DNA from: Belliella pelovolcani
GTDB lineage: Bacteria > Bacteroidota > Bacteroidia > Cytophagales > Cyclobacteriaceae
Length of the DNA stretch: 64,000 bases
Direction: 5' to 3'
Assembly (NCBI RefSeq): GCF_900156785.1
Contig: NZ_FTOP01000015.1
Span: forward strand, 1-64,000
Shown here: in pieces, positions 16,209-25,340 of the stretch
How the letters are laid out: each line of letters starts with the position of its first letter
Numbering within the stretch: the first letter of the stretch is position 1
Made by a program: the position numbers and the translations under genes
Notes under the pieces: generated by a model
The model's database searches: none
What the model was told of the DNA's origin: nothing
The model's input: only the letters and a program-made list of their open reading frames with translations

Positions 16209-17585
16209 TCAAGCAAATAAACCCTGATACATTTCTTCTAGCTTGCTCACTTGGATGATTTTTATTTTGTACTTGTTTACATCCAGACCTTTTACAGCAT
16301 ACTTCGAGACCATGATCCGCTTGAATCCAAGCTTCTCAGCCTCGGCGATCCTATTCTCGATGCGATGAACAGCCCTCACTTCTCCGCCTAGCCCTACCTC
16401 TCCCGCAAAACACAAATCCGCAGGCACAGGCGTATCTTCATAGGAAGAAATCAAAGAGGCACAAACTGCTAGATCCAATGCTGGATCATCTACACGCAAT
16501 CCACCTGCTACATTGAGGAAGACATCTTGTTGTCCCAGGCGCATGCCTCCACGTTTTTCCAAAACAGCCAACAGCATATTGAGTCGCTTGGCATCATGCC
16601 CTGTACTACTTCGCTGGGGCGTACCATAAGTCGCTGGACTGACCAAGGATTGGATCTCTATCAAAAGCGGACGATTCCCCTCCATCATGGCGCCTATTGC
16701 TACACCATTGAGCAACTCTTCCCGCTGTGTCAAAAGTATTTCTGAAGGATTTGCCACGGGTCTCAAGCCCTCTGTTCGCATCTCATAGATGCCTAGCTCG
16801 TGAGTAGAACCAAATCTATTCTTTGATGTCCTTAGAATCCTGTAAGATAAGTGTCGATCACCTTCAAACTGTAAAACTGTGTCTACCATGTGCTCAAGAA
16901 CCTTTGGCCCTGCAATGGCCCCATCTTTGGTAATATGCCCTACTAGAAAAACTGGCGTACCCGTCTCCTTGGCAAACTTCATCAGCTCGGCAGTGCATTC
17001 CCTCACCTGACTTACTGATCCAGCCGCTGACTCTACGTGCTTGCTATGGAGCGTCTGAATAGAATCAATGACAAGAATATCAGGGTTAAGCTGCTCAATT
17101 TGTTGAAAAATAGTTTGTGTATTGGTCTCTGAGAGTACAAAACAATTGTCTGAGTCAAGCGGCATCCGTTCTGCCCGCATTTTGATCTGCGACTCACTCT
17201 CTTCACCAGACACATAGAGTACCTTGGTCTGATTGAGCATCAAGGCGATCTGAAGCATCAACGTGGACTTACCGATTCCAGGCTCTCCGCCTATCAGTAC
17301 CAAAGATCCTGGCACTATCCCTCCACCCAAAACACGGTCTAACTCCATGTCATGTGTAACCAACCTAGGTTGTTCTTCGAAATTGATTTCCTTCAATCGC
17401 CTTGGGGCAGTGGCTCGCTTTTCTTTTGAAGTAGCCTGCTTCCAAGTTCCTCTTCCGGACTCTTCTTTCTGGACAATCTCTTCTACAAAAGTATTCCACT
17501 CCCCACAAGAGGAGCATTTCCCAAGCCATTTGGGGCTCTGTGCCCCGCAATTTTGACAGAAAAAGGTGGTTTTTGTTTTTGCCAT
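16209..17585 (-). CDS. radA: DNA repair protein RadA
   Basis: A RecA-like helicase that helps branch migration in recombination. The N-terminal zinc finger CQNCGAQSPKWLGKCSSCGEW is followed by Walker A GGEPGIGKST, Walker B ILVIDSIQT, the RadA-specific KNRFG motif in TSKNRFGSTHELGI (about residue 250), and a Lon-like C-terminal domain with GGLRVDDPALDLAV and GEVGLGGEVRAV. I use ATG 17585, since homologues begin MAKTKT right before the zinc finger; 459 residues is normal. Confidence 0.96.
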   Translation of the reverse strand: MAKTKTTFFCQNCGAQSPKWLGKCSSCGEWNTFVEEIVQKEESGRGTWKQATSKEKRATAPRRLKEINFEEQPRLVTHDMELDRVLGGGIVPGSLVLIGGEPGIGKSTLMLQIALMLNQTKVLYVSGEESESQIKMRAERMPLDSDNCFVLSETNTQTIFQQIEQLNPDILVIDSIQTLHSKHVESAAGSVSQVRECTAELMKFAKETGTPVFLVGHITKDGAIAGPKVLEHMVDTVLQFEGDRHLSYRILRTSKNRFGSTHELGIYEMRTEGLRPVANPSEILLTQREELLNGVAIGAMMEGNRPLLIEIQSLVSPATYGTPQRSSTGHDAKRLNMLLAVLEKRGGMRLGQQDVFLNVAGGLRVDDPALDLAVCASLISSYEDTPVPADLCFAGEVGLGGEVRAVHRIENRIAEAEKLGFKRIMVSKYAVKGLDVNKYKIKIIQVSKLEEMYQGLFA

Positions 17586-17692
17586 TTGTTTTGATCGCAA
17601 CGAATAAAGCCAAACATCATCTCATTCAGTCAGAAGTACACATTTTTCCCATCTGAAATTGACGATTCCCCTGATATTATGACAAGCCCTAT

Positions 17693-17753
17693 ATCGTCTC
17701 TTGCTTCTCGTTCTTTTGTCTTAAATCTTAAGTCTAAAATCTAAAATCTAAAA
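17693..17753. repeat. Low-complexity dispersed repeat between polA and radA
   Basis: Two short-period tracts lie side by side: TCTTGCTTCTCG-type pyrimidine repeats and then TCTAAAATCTAAAATCTAAAA (7-base unit TCTAAAA, partly degenerate). The same two sequence types occur together at 49005-49110, and the first type at 52287-52345. Confidence 0.55.
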
Positions 17754-20573
17754 TTAATGCGCTTCTAGCCAATCCTGACCTATCCCTACTTCTACTTCAA
17801 GTGGGACGGCGATTTTGACTGCGTTGATCATGATTTTTGGGATTTCCTTTTTGAGTAGCTCCACTTCATCCTTGTGCGCATCAAAGACCAATTCATCATG
17901 AACTTGCAAAATCATTTTGGATTTCAATTTTCCCTTTACCATCCAATCATACACTTGAATCATGGCTACTTTGATCATATCTGCTGCGGATCCTTGAATA
18001 GGGGCATTGATCGCATTACGCTCTGCAAATCCACGCATGGTCATGTTGCGGCTATTGATATCACGCAGGTACCTTCGCCTTCCCAAAATTGTCTCCACGT
18101 ATTCTTGCTTCCTAGCCTTCTCGATGGCATCATCCATATATTGCTTTACCGCTGGAAACTCCTTAAAATAGGAATCAATGATCTCCTTGGCTTCAGACCT
18201 AGGGATGCTCAAACGCTGCGAAAGCCCAAAAACTGAAATACCATAGATGATCCCAAAGTTGGCTGTCTTTGCTTTTCTTCGCATATCAGAAGTCACCTCG
18301 TCCAGAGGAACTTGGAAGATCTTTGCAGCAGTAGTGGCATGGATATCTCTACCGTTTTTGAATGCATCCATCATAGATTCATCCTTGGCAAAGGCTGCCA
18401 TGATCCGCAACTCTATCTGAGAATAATCCGCAGCCAAGATTACATGATCTGCATCTCTTGGTACGAAAGCTTTTCTAATCTCTCTTCCTCTTTCTGTTCT
18501 GATTGGGATATTTTGCAAGTTTGGATTGATAGATGAAAGTCTTCCCGTAGCAGCTACAAACTGATTGTAAGTCGTATGAACCCTTCCAGTCTTAGGATTG
18601 ATCATGGTAGGTAGTGCATCTACATAGGTAGATTTGAGCTTGACCACTTGGCGGTATTCCAAGATCGCTGCTGCAATTTCATGTTCACCAGCCATCTTAC
18701 TCAAAATCTCCTCTCCTGTTGCATATTGTCCAGTTTTGGTTTTCTTGGCCTTTGGGTCTAGGGCTAATTTCACAAATAGAATCTCTCCAAGCTGCTTTGG
18801 AGAAGCTAGATTGAATTCCTCTCCTGCAAGCTCATAAACCCTTTTTTCTATGCTTTTACTCTCTTCGTCTAAGACTTGAGACATTTCAGCAAGACTTTCA
18901 GTATCGATCTTGACTCCCTCAAACTCCATCGCTGTCAATACCCTGATCAATGGATTTTCCACTTCGTGCAGAAGCTTCTCTAAGCCATTTTCTTTAATGA
19001 TCGGATCAAAAGTATGCTTGAGCTTGAGTGTGATATCGGAATCTTCTGCGGCATAAGCCGTCACTTCATCCTCATCGACATCACGCATATTGCCTTGATT
19101 TTTGCCTTTTTTACCGATTAGTGATTCTATAGAAACAGGCTTATAATTCAAATACTGCTGGGCTAGCCAATCCATAGAATGCTTCCCTTCTGGCTCTATC
19201 AGATAATGTGCGAGCATGGTATCATATAACTTCCCTTTTACCCGCATTCCATAGTTGCGCAGGACTAAGAGATCATACTTTACGTTTTGGCCAATTTTGG
19301 TGATTTCTTCATTTTCAAAGACTCCTCTAAAAAGCTCCAGCTTCTTCTTGGCTTCTTCCTGATCTGCTGGAAATGGGATGTAAAATGCCTCTCCTGCCAC
19401 ATAAGCAAAGGATAAACCTACCAGTTCCGCTTCATTGGGGTTCAATGCTGTCGTCTCAGTATCAAAACAAAATTCATCCTGCTTCTCTAAGTAGCCAATC
19501 AATTCAAGAATATCCTCCTCTCCATCGACTTTGTGATAATCATGTGCCGTAGTCAGGATATTATCATGCAATTGAATTGCAGGAAGTGGATTCTCTTCGG
19601 CTACTACTTCTATATCTTCCTCAGCCTCATCTGCTGGACCTGTAAAAAGACCCAATTGTTCGGAGACATTGATTTTTGGCTTCTTGATGGATTCACCAAA
19701 TACTCGCTGCGTCAAGGCTCTAAACTCAAGTTCCGCAAAAAGCGCTTTCAACTGATCTTCTTTAGGACCATTGTATTTCAAAGCTGGCTCGTCAAAGTCA
19801 ACTGGTACATCTAGACTGATCGTTGCCAATTCTTTGGAAAGCAAACCCTGTTGCCCAAAATTCTCAACATTCTCTTTTTGCTTTCCTTTGAGTTTGTCCG
19901 TGTTTTTGAGCAGCTCTTCGATGGAGCCATACTCCTTCAAAAGTTTGACAGCTGTCTTCTCACCAATCCCAGGTATACCGGGGATATTATCCACAGCATC
20001 CCCCATCAACCCAAGAATATCTCTCACCTGATCCACATGCTCAATGTCCCATTTGGCACAAACCTCCTTCGGACCCATTACATCTACACCATTTCCCATA
20101 AAAGCAGGCTTATATAGGAAAATATGATCTTCAACCAGCTGACCGTAATCCTTGTCAGGAGTCATCATAAATACTTGGAAACTGGTACGCTCGGCTTTCT
20201 TGGCAATCGTTCCAATGATATCATCTGCTTCAAATCCATCCAATTCCAAAATCGGAATATCAAATGCTTCCACAATTTTTTTCACCCAAGGAATCCCGAT
20301 TTCGATGTCTTCAGGCTGCTCCTGTCTATTGGCCTTGTATGCTTCAAACTGCACATGCCTGAAAGTAGGCGCTTTGGTATCAAATGCAACGGCGATATGG
20401 GTAGGCTTTTCTTTTTCCAACACTTCAAGTAAGGTATTGGTAAATCCCAGCATGATGCCAGTATTCAAACCTTTGGAATTGATTCTTGGGTTTTTGCTAA
20501 AGGCAAAATGAGCTCTGTAGATCAAAGCCATAGCATCTAACAAAAAAAGTTTTTTATCTCCTTTGGAGGACAT
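17754..20573 (-). CDS. polA: DNA polymerase I
   Basis: A 939-residue three-domain polymerase for gap filling and primer removal. The 5' nuclease domain (1-300) has LFLLDAMALIYRAHF and MMTPDKDYGQLV. The 3'-5' exonuclease (about 345-530) keeps the Asp/Glu site in FCFDTETTALNPNE and YAAEDSDITLKL, so proofreading should be active, unlike Taq. The polymerase part has motif A ADYSQIELRIMAA, motif B RRKAKTANFGIIYGIS and motif C QVHDELVFDA. Length is at the upper end of the usual range because of a linker near 300-345. Single gene. Confidence 0.97.
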   Translation of the reverse strand: MSSKGDKKLFLLDAMALIYRAHFAFSKNPRINSKGLNTGIMLGFTNTLLEVLEKEKPTHIAVAFDTKAPTFRHVQFEAYKANRQEQPEDIEIGIPWVKKIVEAFDIPILELDGFEADDIIGTIAKKAERTSFQVFMMTPDKDYGQLVEDHIFLYKPAFMGNGVDVMGPKEVCAKWDIEHVDQVRDILGLMGDAVDNIPGIPGIGEKTAVKLLKEYGSIEELLKNTDKLKGKQKENVENFGQQGLLSKELATISLDVPVDFDEPALKYNGPKEDQLKALFAELEFRALTQRVFGESIKKPKINVSEQLGLFTGPADEAEEDIEVVAEENPLPAIQLHDNILTTAHDYHKVDGEEDILELIGYLEKQDEFCFDTETTALNPNEAELVGLSFAYVAGEAFYIPFPADQEEAKKKLELFRGVFENEEITKIGQNVKYDLLVLRNYGMRVKGKLYDTMLAHYLIEPEGKHSMDWLAQQYLNYKPVSIESLIGKKGKNQGNMRDVDEDEVTAYAAEDSDITLKLKHTFDPIIKENGLEKLLHEVENPLIRVLTAMEFEGVKIDTESLAEMSQVLDEESKSIEKRVYELAGEEFNLASPKQLGEILFVKLALDPKAKKTKTGQYATGEEILSKMAGEHEIAAAILEYRQVVKLKSTYVDALPTMINPKTGRVHTTYNQFVAATGRLSSINPNLQNIPIRTERGREIRKAFVPRDADHVILAADYSQIELRIMAAFAKDESMMDAFKNGRDIHATTAAKIFQVPLDEVTSDMRRKAKTANFGIIYGISVFGLSQRLSIPRSEAKEIIDSYFKEFPAVKQYMDDAIEKARKQEYVETILGRRRYLRDINSRNMTMRGFAERNAINAPIQGSAADMIKVAMIQVYDWMVKGKLKSKMILQVHDELVFDAHKDEVELLKKEIPKIMINAVKIAVPLEVEVGIGQDWLEAH

Positions 20574-20807
20574 ACGAAAGGGATTTTTGATTTTCGAAAT
20601 TGGTTATTTTGTGCTGTAAAAACAGCACTTAGAAAAGCTAAATTACAAATAATAATGTAAAGGAAACGGGCAATATTCTACGATTTCCAGAATAAAAATC
20701 CTATTTTACATCTAAGACTGGTAAACTGGTCTAATTCTTGGTTTACTAGCATTGATTTGAAGGCAAGACTTCAATTTTAAATTTATTATTCACCAAAATT
20801 CAAACAC

Positions 20808-21119
20808 ATGAAAAAGATCGCGTATTTTTTATCGGTAATGTTTTTGTTTACAGCATTTGCGCCAGCAGCGATGGCCAAAGATGCAAAAAAAGAAAATCCT
20901 GAGTTAACAGCTGAGGAGCAATTGAGACTTGAGGAAATCAACAATCGAGTTGAGGAAATCAAGGCAATGGACTTTGCAGACATGAGCAAAGAAGAAAGAA
21001 AAGAAGTCAAAAGTGAACTTCGAGAAATGAAGAAAGAGGCGAAAGAACTTGGAGGTGGTGTTTACCTTTCTGTAGGTGCGATCATCATCATTCTTCTAAT
21101 CTTGATTCTAGTCACCTAA
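20808..21119 (+). CDS. Small exported or membrane protein with acidic coiled coil and C-terminal membrane segment
   Basis: 103 residues: a signal peptide (MKKIAYFLSVMFLFTAFAPA, ending AMAKD), a charged helix rich in Glu/Lys (about 25-80) likely to form a coiled coil, then GGGVYLSVGAIIIILLILIL as a single membrane segment ending almost at the C-terminus. This layout is common in short uncharacterised Bacteroidota proteins. It ends in a strong terminator shared with the convergent gene, which also encodes a signal peptide, coiled coil and membrane segment. Function unknown. Confidence 0.75.
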   Translation: MKKIAYFLSVMFLFTAFAPAAMAKDAKKENPELTAEEQLRLEEINNRVEEIKAMDFADMSKEERKEVKSELREMKKEAKELGGGVYLSVGAIIIILLILILVT

Positions 21120-21133
21120 TCATATATAAAGCT

Positions 21134-21171
21134 AAAAGGGGCTCTGATTTGTGAATCAGAGCCCCTTTTTT
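21134..21171. terminator. Bidirectional terminator
   Basis: Perfect stem AAGGGGCTCTGATT/AATCAGAGCCCCTT with loop TGTG, A-rich on the left and T6 on the right, between two convergent genes. Confidence 0.9.
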
Positions 21172-21181
21172 AGTCCTATGC

Positions 21182-21781
21182 TTAAGTTGTCTTTCCATTG
21201 AGTGCATCGACCAACTCTCTTTTAAGCTTTCGCTCTCTTTCGAGGGTATTTTTTCTATGTTGCTCAAATTCCTCTACTGTCTCAGCGAGATTTTGCCTCG
21301 CTATAGATATCACCTTGTGACTTCTACTGAACTTATATAAGAAAAATAAGAAGGCTCCCAGAAGCCCCGCAACAATGGTCCACATCATGGCATTGTAAGA
21401 ATTCTTATGGATCGGAATTCCTAAAAAGAAAAAACTATCCCTTGCCTGTTCTGCAATTCGTAACTCCTCTTGGATGCTTTCCATTTGAGCTTCTAATTCA
21501 GAGATTTTAGTTTGTTGATTTACTACAGTTTGCTGTATTGTTGCCAATTCCTTTTCAAATACACTCAGCGAGTCGAGCACATTGGATTTTATTTTATCCA
21601 AATTGGCTTTTTTTACCACCTTGTATTCTTGATAATTATTTGAAATTCTATTTAAATAATCAAATTGACTAGAGATCGTCCCACTATTAAGTGAGCCCGT
21701 CTCTTCTGAAAATTCCTGGGAGTAACTTGTTACAGCAAAAAATAGACTGGTAATCAGTGAGAGGATTGTGGTTTTGTTCAT
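21182..21781 (-). CDS. Signal-peptide, coiled-coil, single-pass membrane protein of unknown function
   Basis: 199 residues. The N-terminus has a signal peptide ending near SYSQEF. Residues about 55-115 form a coiled coil (QQTKISELEAQMESIQEEL), residues about 127-150 a membrane segment (MMWTIVAGLLGAFLFFLYKF), and the tail is a basic helix (HRKNTLERERKLKRELV). So the coiled coil faces the periplasm and the basic tail the cytoplasm. Similar Bacteroidota proteins have sometimes been labelled tRNA methyltransferase; nothing in the sequence supports that. Confidence 0.75.
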   Translation of the reverse strand: MNKTTILSLITSLFFAVTSYSQEFSEETGSLNSGTISSQFDYLNRISNNYQEYKVVKKANLDKIKSNVLDSLSVFEKELATIQQTVVNQQTKISELEAQMESIQEELRIAEQARDSFFFLGIPIHKNSYNAMMWTIVAGLLGAFLFFLYKFSRSHKVISIARQNLAETVEEFEQHRKNTLERERKLKRELVDALNGKTT

Positions 21782-21925
21782 GAGGCAATACGTATTATTT
21801 GATTAATTTAATTAATTAATTTTTAAGAATGTGAACTTTTTTGACAAAATATCAATAACTGTGCCCTAAAGGGCTGATTTTTATAATAAAAACTCAAAAA
21901 AAGTGTTCAAAAAATGAAAATAACA

Positions 21926-21966
21926 TAAAAAAAGGCAGGCTTATTTTTGGTAAAATCAGCCTGCCT
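21926..21966 (-). terminator. Terminator of the M14 peptidase gene
   Basis: On the minus strand AGGCAGGCTGATTTT pairs with AAAATAAGCCTGCCT around loop ACCA, followed by a T7 run, 22 bases after the peptidase stop. Confidence 0.85.
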
Positions 21967-21987
21967 AGAATTTGTAAATCTAATTAA

Positions 21988-24507
21988 TTATTGGCCCACT
22001 ATGAAGATGGCGTTTGACATAATCAATTTACCAGATTCCCAGAAACTTCTAAACATTGGGTTGTCTACCAAATAGACAATCTGACCTCTACCTTGATTTT
22101 CGACACCATATACCATGGATTCCTTCATTTGAGGTTTCAACTTATTTCCTATGAAGCCAAATCTGTAAGCATCCAATGAAGGAATAATCCCTGCGTTAAC
22201 TCCTCTGTTGAGGTAAGCATATCGTCTACCGTTATTTTTTAAAGTATAATACTTATCCCCCATTCCAAAATTAAGTGGGTAAGTAGTATCTAACTTCACT
22301 TCGAAGATTGCTCCAGCTGCTGTAGTTGATATCCCCATTCTTGAGCGATCTTGATAGGGCTCCAATCGCTCTACCTTGGCTACCTCTGTATCGGTTTTCT
22401 GTTGTGCCTTTTTCTCCTCATCCGTATCGAATCTACTTAGGCTAAACCCTTCCTTATCTGCAAACATCCCCACTGCTGCTTCTATGGCAATGGCTTTACC
22501 CCCTGCTTTCACCCAATCCATGACTTTGTTGAAATTAGCGCCATTGAGATAATTTCCAGATGGCAAGATCAACACATCATATTTACTCAAATCAAACCTA
22601 CCTAGCATATCTGCTTCTAAAATAGAAATAGGATAATCAAGCTCCTGCTCAAAGAAATACCAAACTTCCCCGAAATTGAGAGAAGAGGTACCTGAACCCC
22701 CAACCATGGCAATTCTAGGTGCTTTGACGATTGCAACATCTGAAGAACCAAAGTCCTTGCCTTTATCTACATAAGATGAAGAAGAAGTAGCAAGTTTGAT
22801 TTCAAATTTATTAGCTAAACTCACTACTTTCTGATCATAGTCAGCCACATACTGGTTGCCATTTCGCATGATCAGCATGGTACCAGCAGGATATGACTCT
22901 CCATTGATCTCAAAAGCTGCATCAGCTATTCTAACTCTAATCCCTTCATTCAGCAATGCCGCCAAGTATTTTGCATGCTTGGTGGCATACCAAGGAGCAA
23001 TGTAAGTGAGTGGTTTGCCTGAGACAGTGTTTTGATCGAAAGACGGCTTTTCGTATGCTTTTGCTGCGTCTAATCTAGTTTCCAAAGCATAAGCTTGTAC
23101 GCCATAGGCAAATGGTAAAGCCCAACTTGTAATATCATAAGTAATGCTATCCTGGAGTACTGCTTCAGGCTCAAACAAAACTTGGGTTAGTACAGACTTT
23201 GGCTGATAAGCATTGACAATGATATCTTTGTCAGTTGTAGAAAAAGATGCTGTCTTTCCAGTGAAATAATCCAAGCCTCTCAAGCCTGATCTATTTCCTG
23301 CAAACCCATAGCTGATTTTATTTTTGTCTAATAAATTCAAAAGCGCTTCTACTCTAGCTGGATTTTGGTCCGCCTTGATGACAAAACTCTTATATTTTGC
23401 TTTCGGGCTACTGCTATTATCCTTGAAAAACTTCGCAAATTCATCTGCAAGTCTTTCTGCATGCTGAGCAGTAACTTCTACGGCAGAAATACCAGCTGCA
23501 TGCTGATGAATGATCCTCTCCTCTAATGTCACTGTATCTCCAAGGGCATTGAGCATCCCAAGACCAGCTCTGCCAGAACCTCCTTTTTCTATAGTCATTC
23601 CTATAGCACCATTGTACATAGGATAGGTATCTCCATAAGAAGGGTACAGCAAGTCAAATCTTTCCTTAGTAAAATATTGCCAGTTATTGGCATCAAATTT
23701 CGCAGCGGTGTTTCTTCCATAGATATCTTGGAACTCGTGCTGAAATGGAGATACTTGCTCGTGGATCGGCTTAGCTGCCGGCGCAAAATAAAAAGGGTCA
23801 TTGATACCTTGCTCATGATAATCTACAAACAAATGTGGCATCCACTGATGATAAAGTTCTATTCTTTGCTTTGTCTCTGCTTGCGTCTGCCATGCCCAAT
23901 CTCTATTGAGATCCATCAAGTAATGGTTTGGACGACCTCCTGGCCAAGGCTCAAAATGCTCCACTGACTGTGGATCAGGCTGTAGCCTTGAGTTTACTTT
24001 CTGATTGTACCATACGGTATAGCGATCTTTTCCATCTGGATTAGCACATGGATCAACGATCAAAACCTGCTTCTGCAACCATTCCTTACCTTGAGCATTT
24101 ACTGGATTGACTACTTCCCAGAATGTCATCATCGCAGCTTCTGTCGCTACCGCTTCATTCCCGTGGACATTATACTGCATCCAGTTGATGGCTACTTTGG
24201 TGCTAGGATTGCCTTCAACCATGCCTGTTCTTCTCAAATTATCCATGCGGATTTGATCTAGATTCTGCATGTTATCTGGAGAAGTGGCTATAGCCACAAA
24301 CAAGGGTCTTTTTTCAACCGACTCTCCATAATAAACCAGCTTCACATTAGGAAGGGTGCTCGCCAAATGTTCGAAGTAGTCTACTACCTTATGATGTGGG
24401 GTAAACCTCTCTCCAGCTTTATAACCCAAAAATTCATCAGGGCTTTTCTGTGCAAATGCAGTCCCTACAACCAACATTGCAAGAACTAGGGTATAAATTT
24501 TTCTCAT
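21988..24507 (-). CDS. M14 family zinc carboxypeptidase, exported
   Basis: 839 residues with a signal peptide ending at AFAQKS. The zinc ligands are seen as NVHGNEAVATEA (H-x-x-E, about residue 114) and FVDYHEQGIND (His, about residue 230), and the general base Glu in MTIEKGGSGRAG near residue 308. The C-terminal half (about 400-839) is a separate domain with a Rossmann-like or glutamine-amidotransferase-like pattern (VWYFFEQELDYPISILEADM, VLILPSGNY), frequent in large Bacteroidota M14 proteins. It probably digests peptides in the periplasm or outside. No type IX sorting tail is present. Confidence 0.9.
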   Translation of the reverse strand: MRKIYTLVLAMLVVGTAFAQKSPDEFLGYKAGERFTPHHKVVDYFEHLASTLPNVKLVYYGESVEKRPLFVAIATSPDNMQNLDQIRMDNLRRTGMVEGNPSTKVAINWMQYNVHGNEAVATEAAMMTFWEVVNPVNAQGKEWLQKQVLIVDPCANPDGKDRYTVWYNQKVNSRLQPDPQSVEHFEPWPGGRPNHYLMDLNRDWAWQTQAETKQRIELYHQWMPHLFVDYHEQGINDPFYFAPAAKPIHEQVSPFQHEFQDIYGRNTAAKFDANNWQYFTKERFDLLYPSYGDTYPMYNGAIGMTIEKGGSGRAGLGMLNALGDTVTLEERIIHQHAAGISAVEVTAQHAERLADEFAKFFKDNSSSPKAKYKSFVIKADQNPARVEALLNLLDKNKISYGFAGNRSGLRGLDYFTGKTASFSTTDKDIIVNAYQPKSVLTQVLFEPEAVLQDSITYDITSWALPFAYGVQAYALETRLDAAKAYEKPSFDQNTVSGKPLTYIAPWYATKHAKYLAALLNEGIRVRIADAAFEINGESYPAGTMLIMRNGNQYVADYDQKVVSLANKFEIKLATSSSSYVDKGKDFGSSDVAIVKAPRIAMVGGSGTSSLNFGEVWYFFEQELDYPISILEADMLGRFDLSKYDVLILPSGNYLNGANFNKVMDWVKAGGKAIAIEAAVGMFADKEGFSLSRFDTDEEKKAQQKTDTEVAKVERLEPYQDRSRMGISTTAAGAIFEVKLDTTYPLNFGMGDKYYTLKNNGRRYAYLNRGVNAGIIPSLDAYRFGFIGNKLKPQMKESMVYGVENQGRGQIVYLVDNPMFRSFWESGKLIMSNAIFIVGQ

Positions 24508-24591
24508 AAACGGTATTTATGCAGGTTATTAAGTTTTGGCTGTAAGTTACTCTCTTTGTCCAAAGGATTCAAACCACCCTTGGAATTTATG

Positions 24592-25197
24592 CTATTTCCT
24601 AATTCGGCTCCATAATTTGGTAGTGAATTTCGGTCTGTCTTCCATTACATTCAAATGATCATCTTCACTTACTCTTTTGACACTTTCTATGGTGTAGAAA
24701 GCATTCTCATTGAGTGCCTTGACGCGCTGTACAAATTCTGTCAATGCATCTCTTTTCATGACAGTAAAAAGTAAATTCACCTTACCATATCGGCCTTCAG
24801 CTCCTACATTGGTAAACCTGAAATTTTTATCTTTCATATAATCTATCAACTCAGGCATGGGAGCGGGGGTGATTACTCTGACCAAGACTCTACCAAGTGC
24901 CAACTTTTCTTCAATAGTCATACCCACATAGGTACCCATAGCAAATCCACCTGCATAGGCAAAATATGACATGGGATTATTGATATTCTGAAAAATTTGC
25001 CCAATAGCCAACAACCAGATCATCGCTTCAAAAAACCCCAAAACAGGAGCAACTTTCTTTTTTCCATTGAGCATAAACATGATTCTGAGTGTATTGATAG
25101 ACACGTCAGAAACTCTAGCCATAAAAATCAACAAGGGCATGATAACATAATTGAAGACTTCTTGAGAAATGCCAAATGTTTCCAGATATTCCTGCAT
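24592..25197 (-). CDS. DUF2179 (UPF0316) membrane protein
   Basis: 201 residues: three membrane helices in the first 100 residues (FNYVIMPLLIFMARVSDVS, APVLGFFEAMIWLLAIGQIF, YFAYAGGFAMGTYVGMTIE) and a cytoplasmic C-terminal domain of about 90 residues (VRVITPAPMPELIDYMKDK, KVNLLFTVMKRDALTEFV). The family is widespread and its function is unknown; the C-terminal domain resembles small ligand-binding regulator domains. Confidence 0.85.
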   Translation of the reverse strand: MQEYLETFGISQEVFNYVIMPLLIFMARVSDVSINTLRIMFMLNGKKKVAPVLGFFEAMIWLLAIGQIFQNINNPMSYFAYAGGFAMGTYVGMTIEEKLALGRVLVRVITPAPMPELIDYMKDKNFRFTNVGAEGRYGKVNLLFTVMKRDALTEFVQRVKALNENAFYTIESVKRVSEDDHLNVMEDRPKFTTKLWSRIRK

Positions 25198-25340
25198 AAT
25201 GTTTGGTTTTGTTCAAAGATGCCACAAAGTTAAGGAAATAAACAAGCCTCCCGAAAATAGCAACAGGATTAAAACTTGATTGATCAAGCTTTTAAAAATT
25301 CCACCTATTTCATTAAATTAAAAGTCTTATTTATATCGCT

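Noticed and set aside
21182-21781. tRNA (guanine-N1)-methyltransferase
   Set aside because: The label is seen on similar proteins, but the sequence shows a signal peptide, coiled coil and membrane helix and no SAM-binding motif.
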